NCBI RefSeq assembly: GCF_900188155.1
Contig: NZ_FZOG01000002.1
Location: 945,845 to 1,009,844 of the forward strand
Length of the DNA stretch: 64,000 nt
Reading direction: 5' to 3'
From: Pseudomonas segetis
GTDB taxonomy: Bacteria > Pseudomonadota > Gammaproteobacteria > Pseudomonadales > Pseudomonadaceae
A program made the translations under genes and the position numbers. Below the pieces are notes generated by a model, which was not told the origin of the DNA, ran no database searches, and worked only from the letters and a program-made list of their open reading frames with translations. This document shows, in pieces, positions 1 to 8,560 of the stretch (its first letter is position 1; each line of letters opens with the position of its first letter).

Positions 1-124
1 GCACAACTTTCAGCGCAAATCGCACGCTTTGCTAACAGGCGGAACAAAAATCACACACTTGAACCGACAATCGGACTAGCCTCGAAGGCTCAAGCAGGCG
101 ATGATCGCCCTTCAACCCAGCACC

Positions 125-862
125 ATGACAGATATGATCGACACTACAGAAGCCACAACGCCTAAACACAAACCTCGCCCGCTCATCGATTTGCTTGTCA
201 GCATCGTCATACCGTCATTGGTACTGATGAAGCTCAGCGGTGAAACACGTCTCGGCCCGGACGGTGCCTTGATGCTGGCATTGGCATTCCCCATTGGCTG
301 GGGCGCGTTCGAGCTGATCAAGTACCGCAAATTCAATTTCATTGCGCTGCTGGGGCTGGTCAGTGTCTTGCTGACTGGCGGCATTGGCCTGTTGCACCTG
401 AACAACCAGTGGCTGGCGATCAAGGAAGCCGCGGTACCCGGCGTAATTGGTATCGCCGTACTCGTGTCGACACGCACACGCTACCCCCTGATTCGTACCA
501 TGCTGTTCAACAAGACCATACTCAATGTCGACAAGATTCAGCAGCGGCTCGATGAAGGCGGCAACACCCAGCAGTTTGAAGCCCGCCTGCTCAAGGCCAC
601 CTACTTGCTCAGCGCCACCTTCTTTTTCTCATCGGTGATGAACTACATCCTGGCGCGCTGGATCGTTGTCAGCCCGGCAGGCAGCGAAGCCTTCAACGAT
701 GAACTGGGCCGTCTGACGCTGCTGAGCTATCCAATGATCGCGATCCCGTCGATGATCATGATGATGGCGATCTTCTATTACCTGTGGCGCACTATCCATG
801 GCCTGACCGGCCTGAAACTGGAAGAAATCATGCACCAGGCTGAGCAAGACAAGCAGCCCTGA
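125..862 (+). CDS. VC0807-family inner-membrane protein
   Basis: A 245-residue integral membrane protein resembling the uncharacterised VC0807 family; no reaction is known for the family. Hydrophobic segments lie near residues 21-37, 46-64, 72-90, 106-116, 160-180 and 199-223, so about six membrane spans with a short charged N-terminus and a charged C-terminal tail. The frame is open from an ATG at 101, but the ATG at 125 (followed by another at 134) fits the N-terminus I expect for the family; no clear Shine-Dalgarno decides it. A YqaA-like membrane protein follows 76 bases downstream on the same strand. Confidence 0.75.
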   Translation: MTDMIDTTEATTPKHKPRPLIDLLVSIVIPSLVLMKLSGETRLGPDGALMLALAFPIGWGAFELIKYRKFNFIALLGLVSVLLTGGIGLLHLNNQWLAIKEAAVPGVIGIAVLVSTRTRYPLIRTMLFNKTILNVDKIQQRLDEGGNTQQFEARLLKATYLLSATFFFSSVMNYILARWIVVSPAGSEAFNDELGRLTLLSYPMIAIPSMIMMMAIFYYLWRTIHGLTGLKLEEIMHQAEQDKQP

Positions 863-892
863 GCCCCAACAACGAGCATGACGGCTTGCGCC

Positions 893-916
893 CTGGCATG
901 GCTGAGCCCGTGCCAG
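893..916. repeat. Inverted repeat between two membrane-protein genes
   Basis: CTGGCATGG (893-901) and CCGTGCCAG (908-916) form a 9-bp stem with one G-U pair and a loop of about six bases. No T-run follows on either strand, so this is not a typical intrinsic terminator. It may be an mRNA processing or stability hairpin, or chance. Confidence 0.35.
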
Positions 917-938
917 TAAAGCGACGAGTCGCGCCTGC

Positions 939-1376
939 GTGCTGACACTTTCGGTTTACCTGGGGTTATTTCTCTCGGCCCTGGGGGCGGCGACCTTGCT
1001 GCCGCTGCAGTCTGAAGCCCTGTTGGTTGGCCTGTTGCTCAGCCATGACTACTCGACAGGACTGCTGCTACTGGCAGCCAGCGTGGGCAATGTTCTCGGT
1101 TCGCTGATCAACTGGTGGCTCGGCTGCTACATTGAACACTTCAGCAGGCGTCGCTGGTTTCCGGTCAAGCCACAGCAGCTTGAGCGCGCCCAGGACTTTT
1201 ATGCACGCTACGGCCGCTGGAGCCTGCTGCTCAGCTGGGCGCCGGTTATTGGCGACCCACTGACCCTGGTCGCCGGGATCATGCGTGAGCCGTTGTGGCG
1301 CTTTCTATTGCTGGTCACCCTCGCCAAAGTCGCGCGCTACGGCATTTTGGCCGTAATTACCCTGAACCTCGGCTAG
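939..1376 (+). CDS. YqaA-family (DedA/SNARE-associated-like) membrane protein
   Basis: A 145-residue membrane protein of the YqaA family, related to DedA/VTT proteins that are thought to act in membrane lipid or undecaprenyl-phosphate handling; the role of this member is unknown. It has an N-terminal hydrophobic segment (about 2-20), a second near 25-50 containing Gly-Asn-Gly residues typical of the family, an Arg-rich cytoplasmic stretch around 66-85, and C-terminal hydrophobic segments (about 90-145). The start is GTG at 939; no upstream in-frame ATG fits. The family is recognised by pattern only. Confidence 0.75.
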   Translation: MLTLSVYLGLFLSALGAATLLPLQSEALLVGLLLSHDYSTGLLLLAASVGNVLGSLINWWLGCYIEHFSRRRWFPVKPQQLERAQDFYARYGRWSLLLSWAPVIGDPLTLVAGIMREPLWRFLLLVTLAKVARYGILAVITLNLG

Positions 1377-1475
1377 CCCACTTCCCTTCATTTGTCGCAA
1401 AGCGCAACACATGGGGAGCATTCGTGCGCCAGCTCGCATAGAATGCGCGGCCGTTTTTCAGGAACAGCGCGCAGC

Positions 1476-2741
1476 ATGTCTTTTTCTACTCCAGCCCGCG
1501 CCTGCGGCATCGACTTCGGCACATCCAACTCAACCGTCGGCTGGCAGCGCCCAGGCGTTGACGCCTTGATTGAGCTCGAAGATGGCAAGATCACCCTGCC
1601 CTCGGTTATTTTCTTTAACTTCGAGGAACGTCGCCCGGTTTACGGCCGACTGGCCTTGCACGAATACCTGGAAGGTTACGAGGGACGCTTGATGCGCTCC
1701 CTGAAAAGCCTGCTGGGCTCAAAGCTCCTGAAGAGTGAAACCACGGTGCTCGGCAGTGCGTTGCCCTTCAAGGACTTGCTGGGTTTCTTTATTGGCGAAC
1801 TGAAAAGTCGCGCCGAAACCGTTGCTGATCGCCCCTTTGAAGAAGTGGTGCTCGGTCGCCCGGTATTTTTTGTCGACGATGACCCTGTTGCCGACCAGGA
1901 AGCACAAAATACCCTGGTCGCCGTTGCCCACAAGCTGGGATTCAAGGACGTTTCCTTCCAGTACGAACCCATTGCCGCCGCGTTCGACTACGAAAGCACC
2001 ATTGGCAAGGAAGAGCTCGTCTTGATCGTCGACATCGGCGGTGGTACTTCCGACTTCTCACTGGTACGCCTGTCTCCCGAGCGCCGTGCCGTTGCCGAAC
2101 GCCATGAGGATATTCTGGCCACCGGCGGCGTACACATCGGCGGCACCGACTTCGACAAACAACTGAGCCTGCAAGGCGTCATGCCCCTGTTCGGTTACGG
2201 CAGCCGCATGAAAAGCGATGCCTTGATGCCAACCAGCTTTCACCTCAACCTGGCGACCTGGCACACGATCAACGCGGTGTACGCGCAAAAATCCCAGCTT
2301 TCGCTGAAAAGCATGCGTTACGACATCGTCGATCCAACGGGTATCGATCGCCTGTTCAAGCTGATCGAACAACGCGCCGGCCATTGGCTAGCCATGCAGG
2401 TTGAAGACAGCAAGATCGAGCTGACCGAAAAAGATGTGCGGCCAATTGACCTCAAGCGCGTCGAGCCTGGCTTGGTTGCAGAGCTGAGCCGCGAGCTGTT
2501 TGACAGCTCTATCGAGCCGCTGCTTGAACGTATTCGCGCCAGCGTCAGTGAGTTGCTGAGCAGCGCTGGCGTCGGTGTTGCCGATGTCGATACTGTGTTC
2601 TTCACTGGCGGCTCCAGCAGCATTCCGGCGCTGCGCCAGAGTGTTGCGGCCATGCTGCCCAACGCACGCCATGTCGAAGGCAATAACTTCGGCAGTATCG
2701 GCAATGGACTGGCAATTGAGGCACAGAAGCGTTACGGCTGA
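1476..2741 (+). CDS. yegD: YegD-type Hsp70-family protein (ATPase domain only)
   Basis: A 421-residue Hsp70/actin-fold ATPase of the YegD type. The phosphate-1 loop (IDFGTSNSTVGW, near residues 12-23), phosphate-2 loop (VDIGGGTSDFSL, about 187-198) and adenosine motif (FFTGGSSSIPALR) near the C-terminus are all present. There is no substrate-binding domain of the DnaK kind, which matches the family (E. coli YegD is about 450 residues). The frame is open from 1392, but the ATG at 1476 sits just before the first beta strand and follows an AGGAAC sequence, so I chose it. It is a single gene with no DnaJ or GrpE neighbour; its client is unknown. Confidence 0.85.
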   Translation: MSFSTPARACGIDFGTSNSTVGWQRPGVDALIELEDGKITLPSVIFFNFEERRPVYGRLALHEYLEGYEGRLMRSLKSLLGSKLLKSETTVLGSALPFKDLLGFFIGELKSRAETVADRPFEEVVLGRPVFFVDDDPVADQEAQNTLVAVAHKLGFKDVSFQYEPIAAAFDYESTIGKEELVLIVDIGGGTSDFSLVRLSPERRAVAERHEDILATGGVHIGGTDFDKQLSLQGVMPLFGYGSRMKSDALMPTSFHLNLATWHTINAVYAQKSQLSLKSMRYDIVDPTGIDRLFKLIEQRAGHWLAMQVEDSKIELTEKDVRPIDLKRVEPGLVAELSRELFDSSIEPLLERIRASVSELLSSAGVGVADVDTVFFTGGSSSIPALRQSVAAMLPNARHVEGNNFGSIGNGLAIEAQKRYG

Positions 2742-2814
2742 TGTATTGTGCGAGGCAGGCCTGAGCATGCAAATGCGGGCTTCGCTGGATTTGATAGAGG
2801 CCTCGGATAGCTAT

Positions 2815-3258
2815 TCAGAGCCGCTTTTCAAAATAGACGCGCTTGTAGCCGTCTTCTGTGCGACGCCCTACTTGTACATAGCCGAGCCTGGGGTAGATTG
2901 ACAGGTTATCGCCCATAAGCTCATGGGTATAAAGCTGCACGCTACCAATTGCGAGCTTGCGGCCGGCCTGTTCACAAAAGCCAATCAGCAACTTGCCCGC
3001 GCCACGCCCCGCAGCACTGGGCAAGACGGCTACGTTCTCCAGAAGTAGCCGCCCGGCGCTGGCATAGAACACAATAAAGCCAAGCAAATTGTCGCTTGCA
3101 TCTGTCGCGACGTAGACGACACCCGCGGCAATCTGCGCGGCGTAATCGGCGAGCATGGGTGCGGGCTTGCGCCCGATCACCGGCACATAGCGCGCATAGG
3201 CTTGCTCAGCACAGTCTTGAATGCTCGGCAGGTCACTGGCCACAGCCAATCTGATCAT
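2815..3258 (-). CDS. GNAT-family N-acetyltransferase
   Basis: A 147-residue single-domain GNAT acetyltransferase. The acetyl-CoA pyrophosphate-binding motif A is visible as LENVAVLPSAAGRGAGKLL (about residues 76-94), and the C-terminal strand YPRLGYVQVGRR is typical of the fold. It probably transfers acetyl from acetyl-CoA to a small-molecule amine; the acceptor cannot be deduced. The frame is open from 3273, but the ATG at 3258 gives the usual MIRLA-type N-terminus directly before the first strand. It is convergent with the yegD-like gene, ending 73 bases from it. Confidence 0.85.
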   Translation of the reverse strand: MIRLAVASDLPSIQDCAEQAYARYVPVIGRKPAPMLADYAAQIAAGVVYVATDASDNLLGFIVFYASAGRLLLENVAVLPSAAGRGAGKLLIGFCEQAGRKLAIGSVQLYTHELMGDNLSIYPRLGYVQVGRRTEDGYKRVYFEKRL

Positions 3259-3350
3259 GACGACCTCTAGCAACTAACGCCTTGCACGGTTAGCCCAAGA
3301 GCCAGGCAGTTGTTGCCTGGCTTGCAGTGCCCCTCGGGTCTGCGCGTCAA

Positions 3351-5663
3351 TCAACGCGGAACCGCAGGCGCCTTGACTGGTTTCTTGCCCTTGCCCTTTT
3401 TGGCATTGGCGCGCTCTCTGGCGGCTTCCTGATTCTTGGCAAAGGCTGCGGCCTTGGCTTGCTCGCGCTTGTCCCAAGGTTTGCTACCGTCGCTCGCACG
3501 CGGTGGCAAGCCTGTGTGCTGCGTCAACATCGGCTTGCCGATTTTCTTGCTGCCGGCAGGTGTCGAGTTCTTGCGACGCGCACTTTGGTAACCATCAACC
3601 GCTGGCTGGAATGCCGGAATCAGCTGGTTCTTGCCATTGCCAATCAGGTCGCTGCGGCCCATACGTTCGAGCGCTTCTCTGAGCATCGGCCAGCCACGCG
3701 GATCGTGGTAACGCAAGAAGGCCTTGTGCAAGCGGCGTTGGGCTTCGCTCTTGACAATGCTTACGCCATTGCTCTTGTAGGTCACCTTGCGCAGCGGGTT
3801 TTTACCCGAGTGATACATGGCAGTCGCTGTCGCCATTGGCGATGGATAGAAGGCCTGAACCTGGTCGGCACGGAAGCCGTTGCCCTTGAGCCAGAGCGCC
3901 AGGTTCATCATGTCTTCATCGGTGGTGCCCGGGTGCGCAGCGATAAAGTAAGGAATCAGGTACTGCTCCTTACCCGCCTCTTTCGAGTACTTCTCGAACA
4001 TGCGCTTGAACTTGTCATAGCTGCCGATACCCGGCTTCATCATCTGATTGAGCGGGCCTTCCTCGGTGTGCTCCGGCGCGATCTTCAGGTAACCACCGAC
4101 GTGATGGGTGACCAGTTCCTTAACGTACTCCGGCGACTCGACCGCCAGGTCATAACGCAAGCCGGATGCGATCAGGATCTTCTTCACGCCCGGCAAGGCG
4201 CGGGCAGAACGGTACAGCTGAATCAGCGATGAGTGATCGGTATTGAGGTTCTCGCAGATGCCGGGAAACACGCACGATGGCTTGCGGCATGCGGCTTCGA
4301 TTTCCGGGCTCTTGCAGGCAATGCGATACATATTGGCGGTCGGGCCGCCGAGGTCAGAAATAACCCCGGTGAAGCCTGGAACCTTGTCGCGGATCTCTTC
4401 GATCTCGCGAATAATCGACTCTTCGGAGCGGTTCTGGATGATCCGGCCTTCGTGCTCCGTGATCGAGCAGAAGGTGCAGCCACCAAAGCAGCCACGCATG
4501 ATGTTCACCGAGAAGCGAATCATCTCGTAAGCCGGAATCTTTGCCTTGCCGTAAGCCGGGTGCGGAACACGGGCGTAGGGCATGCCGAAAACGTAATCCA
4601 TCTCTTCGGTGGTCATCGGGATCGGTGGTGGATTGAACCAGACATCAACATCGCCATGGCGCTGCACCAGCGCACGGGCATTGCCCGGGTTGGTTTCCAG
4701 GTGCAGCACGCGATTGGCGTGGGCGTAGAGTACGCTGTCACCGCGAACCTTCTCGAACGACGGCAAGCGGATCACGGTTTTGTCACGCTCAAGGCGCGGG
4801 TGCGGCAGCAGTTGGACCACCTTGGCTTCATTGGGGTCTTCAACCGGGCCTTTTTCCTGCTCGATGGCGCAGGCCGCCGTATCCTGGGTATTGACGTAAG
4901 GGTTGATGATCTTGTCGATCTTGCCCGGTCGGTCGATACGTGTGGAGTCGATCTCCATCCAGCCTTCAGGCGTGTCACGGCGAATAAAGGCTGTGCCGCG
5001 GATGTCATTGATATCTTCGATCTTCTGCCCGTAGGACAGACGCTGGGCGATCTCGACCACGGCGCGCTCGGCGTTGCCGTACAGCAGGATATCGGCGCAG
5101 GCATCAATCAGGATCGAGTGGCGAACCTTGTCCTGCCAGTAATCGTAATGGGCAATACGACGCAGCGAGGCTTCAATGCCTCCAAGCACAATCGGCACGT
5201 GCTTGTAGGCTTCCTTGCAGCGCTGGCTATACACCAGGCTGGCGCGGTCTGGACGGCTGCCCGCCTGGCCGCCGGGGGTGTAGGCATCGTCCGAGCGGAT
5301 CTTTTTATCCGCGGTGTAGCGGTTGATCATCGAGTCCATGTTGCCAGCCGCGACGCCGAAGAACAGGTTCGGCTCGCCGAGCTTCATGAAGTCGTCTTTG
5401 GACTGCCAGTTGGGCTGGGCGATGATCCCGACACGGAAACCCTGGGCTTCGAGCAGACGGCCAATAATCGCCATGCCGAACGATGGGTGATCAACATAGG
5501 CATCGCCGGTGACGATGATGATGTCACAGGAATCCCAGCCAAGCTGATCCATCTCCTCCCTGCTCATCGGCAGGAAAGGCGCTGGTCCGAAACATTCGGC
5601 CCAGTATTTTGGATAATCGAAAAGAGGCTTGGCTGCTTGCATGACGGTAACCGAATGGTTCAT
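3351..5663 (-). CDS. ygiQ: YgiQ-family radical SAM protein
   Basis: A 770-residue radical SAM protein of the YgiQ (UPF0313) family; E. coli YgiQ is about 740 residues. The N-terminal third has a cobalamin-binding-like alpha/beta region ([16 protein letters not shown], about residues 49-64). The radical SAM CxxxCxxC motif lies near residues 390-397 ([11 protein letters not shown]). The C-terminal part contains the family-specific domain and ends in a Lys/Ala/Gly-rich tail that is probably disordered. The physiological substrate is unknown. A possible extended -10 (TGC-TATTAT, minus strand, 5682-5687) lies very close to the ATG at 5663, so a slightly downstream start such as the Met codon at 5642 is possible. 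Confidence 0.9.
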   Translation of the reverse strand: MNHSVTVMQAAKPLFDYPKYWAECFGPAPFLPMSREEMDQLGWDSCDIIIVTGDAYVDHPSFGMAIIGRLLEAQGFRVGIIAQPNWQSKDDFMKLGEPNLFFGVAAGNMDSMINRYTADKKIRSDDAYTPGGQAGSRPDRASLVYSQRCKEAYKHVPIVLGGIEASLRRIAHYDYWQDKVRHSILIDACADILLYGNAERAVVEIAQRLSYGQKIEDINDIRGTAFIRRDTPEGWMEIDSTRIDRPGKIDKIINPYVNTQDTAACAIEQEKGPVEDPNEAKVVQLLPHPRLERDKTVIRLPSFEKVRGDSVLYAHANRVLHLETNPGNARALVQRHGDVDVWFNPPPIPMTTEEMDYVFGMPYARVPHPAYGKAKIPAYEMIRFSVNIMRGCFGGCTFCSITEHEGRIIQNRSEESIIREIEEIRDKVPGFTGVISDLGGPTANMYRIACKSPEIEAACRKPSCVFPGICENLNTDHSSLIQLYRSARALPGVKKILIASGLRYDLAVESPEYVKELVTHHVGGYLKIAPEHTEEGPLNQMMKPGIGSYDKFKRMFEKYSKEAGKEQYLIPYFIAAHPGTTDEDMMNLALWLKGNGFRADQVQAFYPSPMATATAMYHSGKNPLRKVTYKSNGVSIVKSEAQRRLHKAFLRYHDPRGWPMLREALERMGRSDLIGNGKNQLIPAFQPAVDGYQSARRKNSTPAGSKKIGKPMLTQHTGLPPRASDGSKPWDKREQAKAAAFAKNQEAARERANAKKGKGKKPVKAPAVPR

Positions 5664-6113
5664 GGATTTTCACGGGCGCGGATAATAGCACATTTTTTAA
5701 CCAAACCCGACGCCCACGCTCAGGCTTTAACGCTATAAGAATCGCCAGTACGGCAAAGATGAATGGGCATAGCCTGGCTGCCTCCTGCGCAGTGAACGCG
5801 ACAAGACACAATCAAACTTTTGTATCGGCCTGCCAAGCCGAGCCAATACGCACCTGAAAATACGCAACAATCAGTTACATTCGCGCAACCAAATTGCCAC
5901 CACATCATCCCCGGCCAGCGCCAAGTGTTACCGCCCAAAAGCCCAACACAACTTTAGGCCACTACTGGCCTCTTGCCGGAAACCTAAGACTAAAGCCCTC
6001 TAAACCGAGCGATTACAGGCATGAGCCTGCTCGTCTCAACCAGATATACCGCTTGGCCAATCGAGCACTCCCGGCGAGTGAACATCATTGAATTGGTCAC
6101 TGAGGGCTTAATA
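5664..6113. other. 450-base intergenic region between ygiQ and the GH3 cluster
   Basis: This divergent-promoter interval is visibly more AT-rich than its surroundings. It holds a candidate extended -10 for ygiQ (minus strand, 5682-5687) and a 6-bp inverted repeat, AGGCCA (5956-5961) and TGGCCT (5966-5971), with a 4-base loop. I found no convincing sigma-70 promoter for the rightward cluster, no integrase remnant and no tRNA fragment. An in-frame ATG at 6021 could extend the first cluster gene into this region. Confidence 0.5.
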
Positions 6114-6929
6114 GTGAAAGGTCTGAACGAACGAATTTACAGCCGTTTTATCGCGTTAAAGAATCTAAAAACAGCCGATACAAATGCGATGTACAGGATT
6201 TATTCGAGGTTTTACCAGAACACCACGCACGCTACCTTTCTGGACGACCTCCAGAATAAAACCGGCGCTATCGTTGCCCGCACACGCAGCACAAAACGGA
6301 TAATCGGGTTTTCTACGCTGACCGTTTTTGACTGCGACATAGACGGCAAGAAAATTCGCGGCATTTTCAGCGGCGACACAATTGTCGAGCCTGAGTTCTG
6401 GGGTAGCCGCTGCCTGCATGTCGCGTTCTATCGGCAAATCCTGCTGGCCCGCCTGCGCCACCCCTTTACACCGCTATATTGGTTCCTGATATCCAAGGGC
6501 TACAAAACCTACCTGCTACTGACACGCAACTTTTACGATTACTACCCGGACCGCAACCAGCCAGACAGCAAGCTTGGCGACATAGTCCGAGCCTTCAGCA
6601 AACAGCAATACCCCAATGCCTTCGACCCTGAACGCATGCTGCTCGATTTTGGCGAAGGTGCTGCCTGCCTTGATGAGAATGTCGCCCAAATAACCCCGGA
6701 AATCCGTGCCCAGGAACCTGACATCGCCTATTTCGAGGACTGCAATCCAAGTTGGCGACAAGGAACTGAACTGCCTTGCGCCGGGGAAATCTCGTTCTCG
6801 GCGCTGACAAAGTATTGCTACCACCTCAGCCTCAAGGTCATCCGGCTCAAGCTCAAGCAACGTGCAATAGCCAAAACCCAGTCCGTCCCTGATGCTCTCA
6901 AAGGCGACGCCGCCGGGCCTGAAATATGA
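6114..6929 (+). CDS. GNAT-fold-like protein of unknown family, first gene of the GH3 cluster
   Basis: I do not recognise a named family. The protein (271 residues from GTG 6114) has a region resembling the acyl-CoA-binding core of GNAT acyltransferases: a strand IIGFSTLTVFD, then FSGDTIVEPEFWGSRCLHVAF, where a Trp-Gly-x-x-Cys turn sits where GNATs carry their pyrophosphate loop. A basic, Tyr-rich segment follows, and the C-terminus (about 230-255) is Lys/Arg/Leu-rich. I chose GTG 6114 because GAGGG lies 7 bases upstream; the frame is open from ATG 6021, which has no usable Shine-Dalgarno. The first 200 bases look AT-rich by eye. Its stop overlaps the GH3 start (ATGA). An acyl donor or acceptor role is inference. 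Confidence 0.6.
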   Translation: MKGLNERIYSRFIALKNLKTADTNAMYRIYSRFYQNTTHATFLDDLQNKTGAIVARTRSTKRIIGFSTLTVFDCDIDGKKIRGIFSGDTIVEPEFWGSRCLHVAFYRQILLARLRHPFTPLYWFLISKGYKTYLLLTRNFYDYYPDRNQPDSKLGDIVRAFSKQQYPNAFDPERMLLDFGEGAACLDENVAQITPEIRAQEPDIAYFEDCNPSWRQGTELPCAGEISFSALTKYCYHLSLKVIRLKLKQRAIAKTQSVPDALKGDAAGPEI

Positions 6930-8560
6930 CTCGATCACTGGCGAGCCAATTTGGTCACGGGCTGCTTAAAGCCTTCATGCGTCGTGGCTTGCAACGCTTC
7001 GAGCAAGAAGCGCCAAAACTGGAGTTGATCCAACGGAGCCTGTTGCAAAAGTGGTTGCATGGCCACGCGCGCGCAGCATCGACTGTGCATTCCAACCTCA
7101 AGGCCAGCGACAGCTGGGAGCAATTCGCCAGCAAGCAGCCCTGCACAACCTATGACAACTATCGGGGACTGATAGAGCGGCAGCGCCACCAGCAAGACAA
7201 ATCGCTTTTCGACAGCCCGATAAGCCGCTACCAACCCACTAGCGGCTCGACCTCGGCGATAAAGTGGATTCCCTATACCCAGGCTTTCCTGGGCGAACTT
7301 GATCAGGCGATTACGCCCTGGATTGGCGATCTGTATCGGCAATTTCCAAAGATTGCCCAGGGCAGCCATTACTGGTCGCTTTCCTGGATCCCGACCTCAA
7401 TGCGGGATGCAAGCAGCACTGAGCTCAATGATGACATGCAGCTTATGTCCCTCGGCAAGCGCCTGGTCGCAGGACTGACCCAGACAGCTCCCGCCTCAAT
7501 TGCCCTGGCCAAAACAGCTGAAGATTCACTCTTTGCAACCTTGGCCTACCTGGTCGCCGACGAGCAGTTGAGTGTTATATCAATCTGGAGCCCGACGTTC
7601 GGGCTTGGCCTTCTCGAACAACTCGGCAACTGCCGTGAAGAGCTGATAGAGGTGCTTCAACAAGGCGCCTGGGGTAAGCGCGCCGCAGCCATGGCCGGGC
7701 TTGAGTGTCCAGGGTCCCATAAAGCCGCACAACGCCTGAAGGCATGGGATGGGGTTGCTGATCCTGCCTTCTTTGCAGAGCTGTGGCCGCGCCTGACCCT
7801 GCTGAGCGCCTGGGATACCGCTGCGGCTTTGCCCTGGGCACGACAACTGCAAAAGTTGCTGGCACACGCGCAGTTCCAGGGTAAAGGCTTATGGGCAACG
7901 GAGGGCGTGGTGAGTATTCCTTTGCGAAACCACTGCCCACTGGCCTACCGCAGCCATGTGTATGAGTTTGAAGACCTCGACAATGGGCAGGTCCTGGCGC
8001 CATGGCAATTGCGCAAGGGCCAGCAGGTCATGCCCTTGCTCACGACAGGGAGTGGATTTGCCCGCTACCGAATGAACGATGTCCTGCAGGTTAGCGACCA
8101 TTGGCGAACCCTGCCTTGCTTTACCTTTCTCGGCCGCAATGATGGTACTGACCTGGTTGGCGAAAAGATCAGCGCGACGCTCGCACAAACAATAATCGCC
8201 GGCCTGACCTACAGCGACCTGCTCCCCGTGACCTTGCTCGCCCTCAGCGCCAGCACACCGGACAAACCCGGTTATGTGCTACTGATTGAAGGCCCGGGCG
8301 ACTCAAACTCGGTGTCCATCACGACCCTTGCCGCTCAACTTGAGCATGCACTTCTAAAGAACTTTCACTACCGCCTGGCACGCGACCTCGGTCAACTGGC
8401 CAGGGCACGCTGCATTTGCCTGCCGAACATGCGCCAGATCTACCTGGAGCAATCACGCGCCCGAGGGATGCTTGAAGGCAACATAAAGCTAGAAGCACTG
8501 CGGCACTGGTCCGGCCCGCTGCCGTTGGAGCTTCGCCTGGCACTGGAGGCAACCCCGTGA
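6926..8560 (+). CDS. GH3-family acyl-adenylating acyl-amido synthetase
   Basis: A 544-residue member of the GH3 family (named for plant auxin-conjugating enzymes) of the ANL adenylating superfamily. These enzymes activate a carboxylic acid as an acyl-adenylate and pass it to an amine, usually an amino acid. Visible motifs: P-loop-like SGSTSAIKWIPYT (about 101-115), LWATEGVVSIPL (about 321-332), YRMNDVLQV (about 379-387) and FLGRNDGTDLVGEKIS (about 401-416). The third motif has Asn where plant enzymes have Gly (YRxGD); the Asp is kept. No signal peptide or membrane span, so cytoplasmic. It overlaps the genes on both sides by 4 bases. The substrates cannot be read from sequence; it is probably the committing enzyme of this operon. 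Confidence 0.87.
   Translation: MTRSLASQFGHGLLKAFMRRGLQRFEQEAPKLELIQRSLLQKWLHGHARAASTVHSNLKASDSWEQFASKQPCTTYDNYRGLIERQRHQQDKSLFDSPISRYQPTSGSTSAIKWIPYTQAFLGELDQAITPWIGDLYRQFPKIAQGSHYWSLSWIPTSMRDASSTELNDDMQLMSLGKRLVAGLTQTAPASIALAKTAEDSLFATLAYLVADEQLSVISIWSPTFGLGLLEQLGNCREELIEVLQQGAWGKRAAAMAGLECPGSHKAAQRLKAWDGVADPAFFAELWPRLTLLSAWDTAAALPWARQLQKLLAHAQFQGKGLWATEGVVSIPLRNHCPLAYRSHVYEFEDLDNGQVLAPWQLRKGQQVMPLLTTGSGFARYRMNDVLQVSDHWRTLPCFTFLGRNDGTDLVGEKISATLAQTIIAGLTYSDLLPVTLLALSASTPDKPGYVLLIEGPGDSNSVSITTLAAQLEHALLKNFHYRLARDLGQLARARCICLPNMRQIYLEQSRARGMLEGNIKLEALRHWSGPLPLELRLALEATP

Noticed and set aside
4233..5738. Long rightward open frame (about 500 codons) opposite ygiQ
   Set aside because: It mirrors the third-position GC bias of ygiQ on the other strand, has no recognisable domain and no ribosome site.
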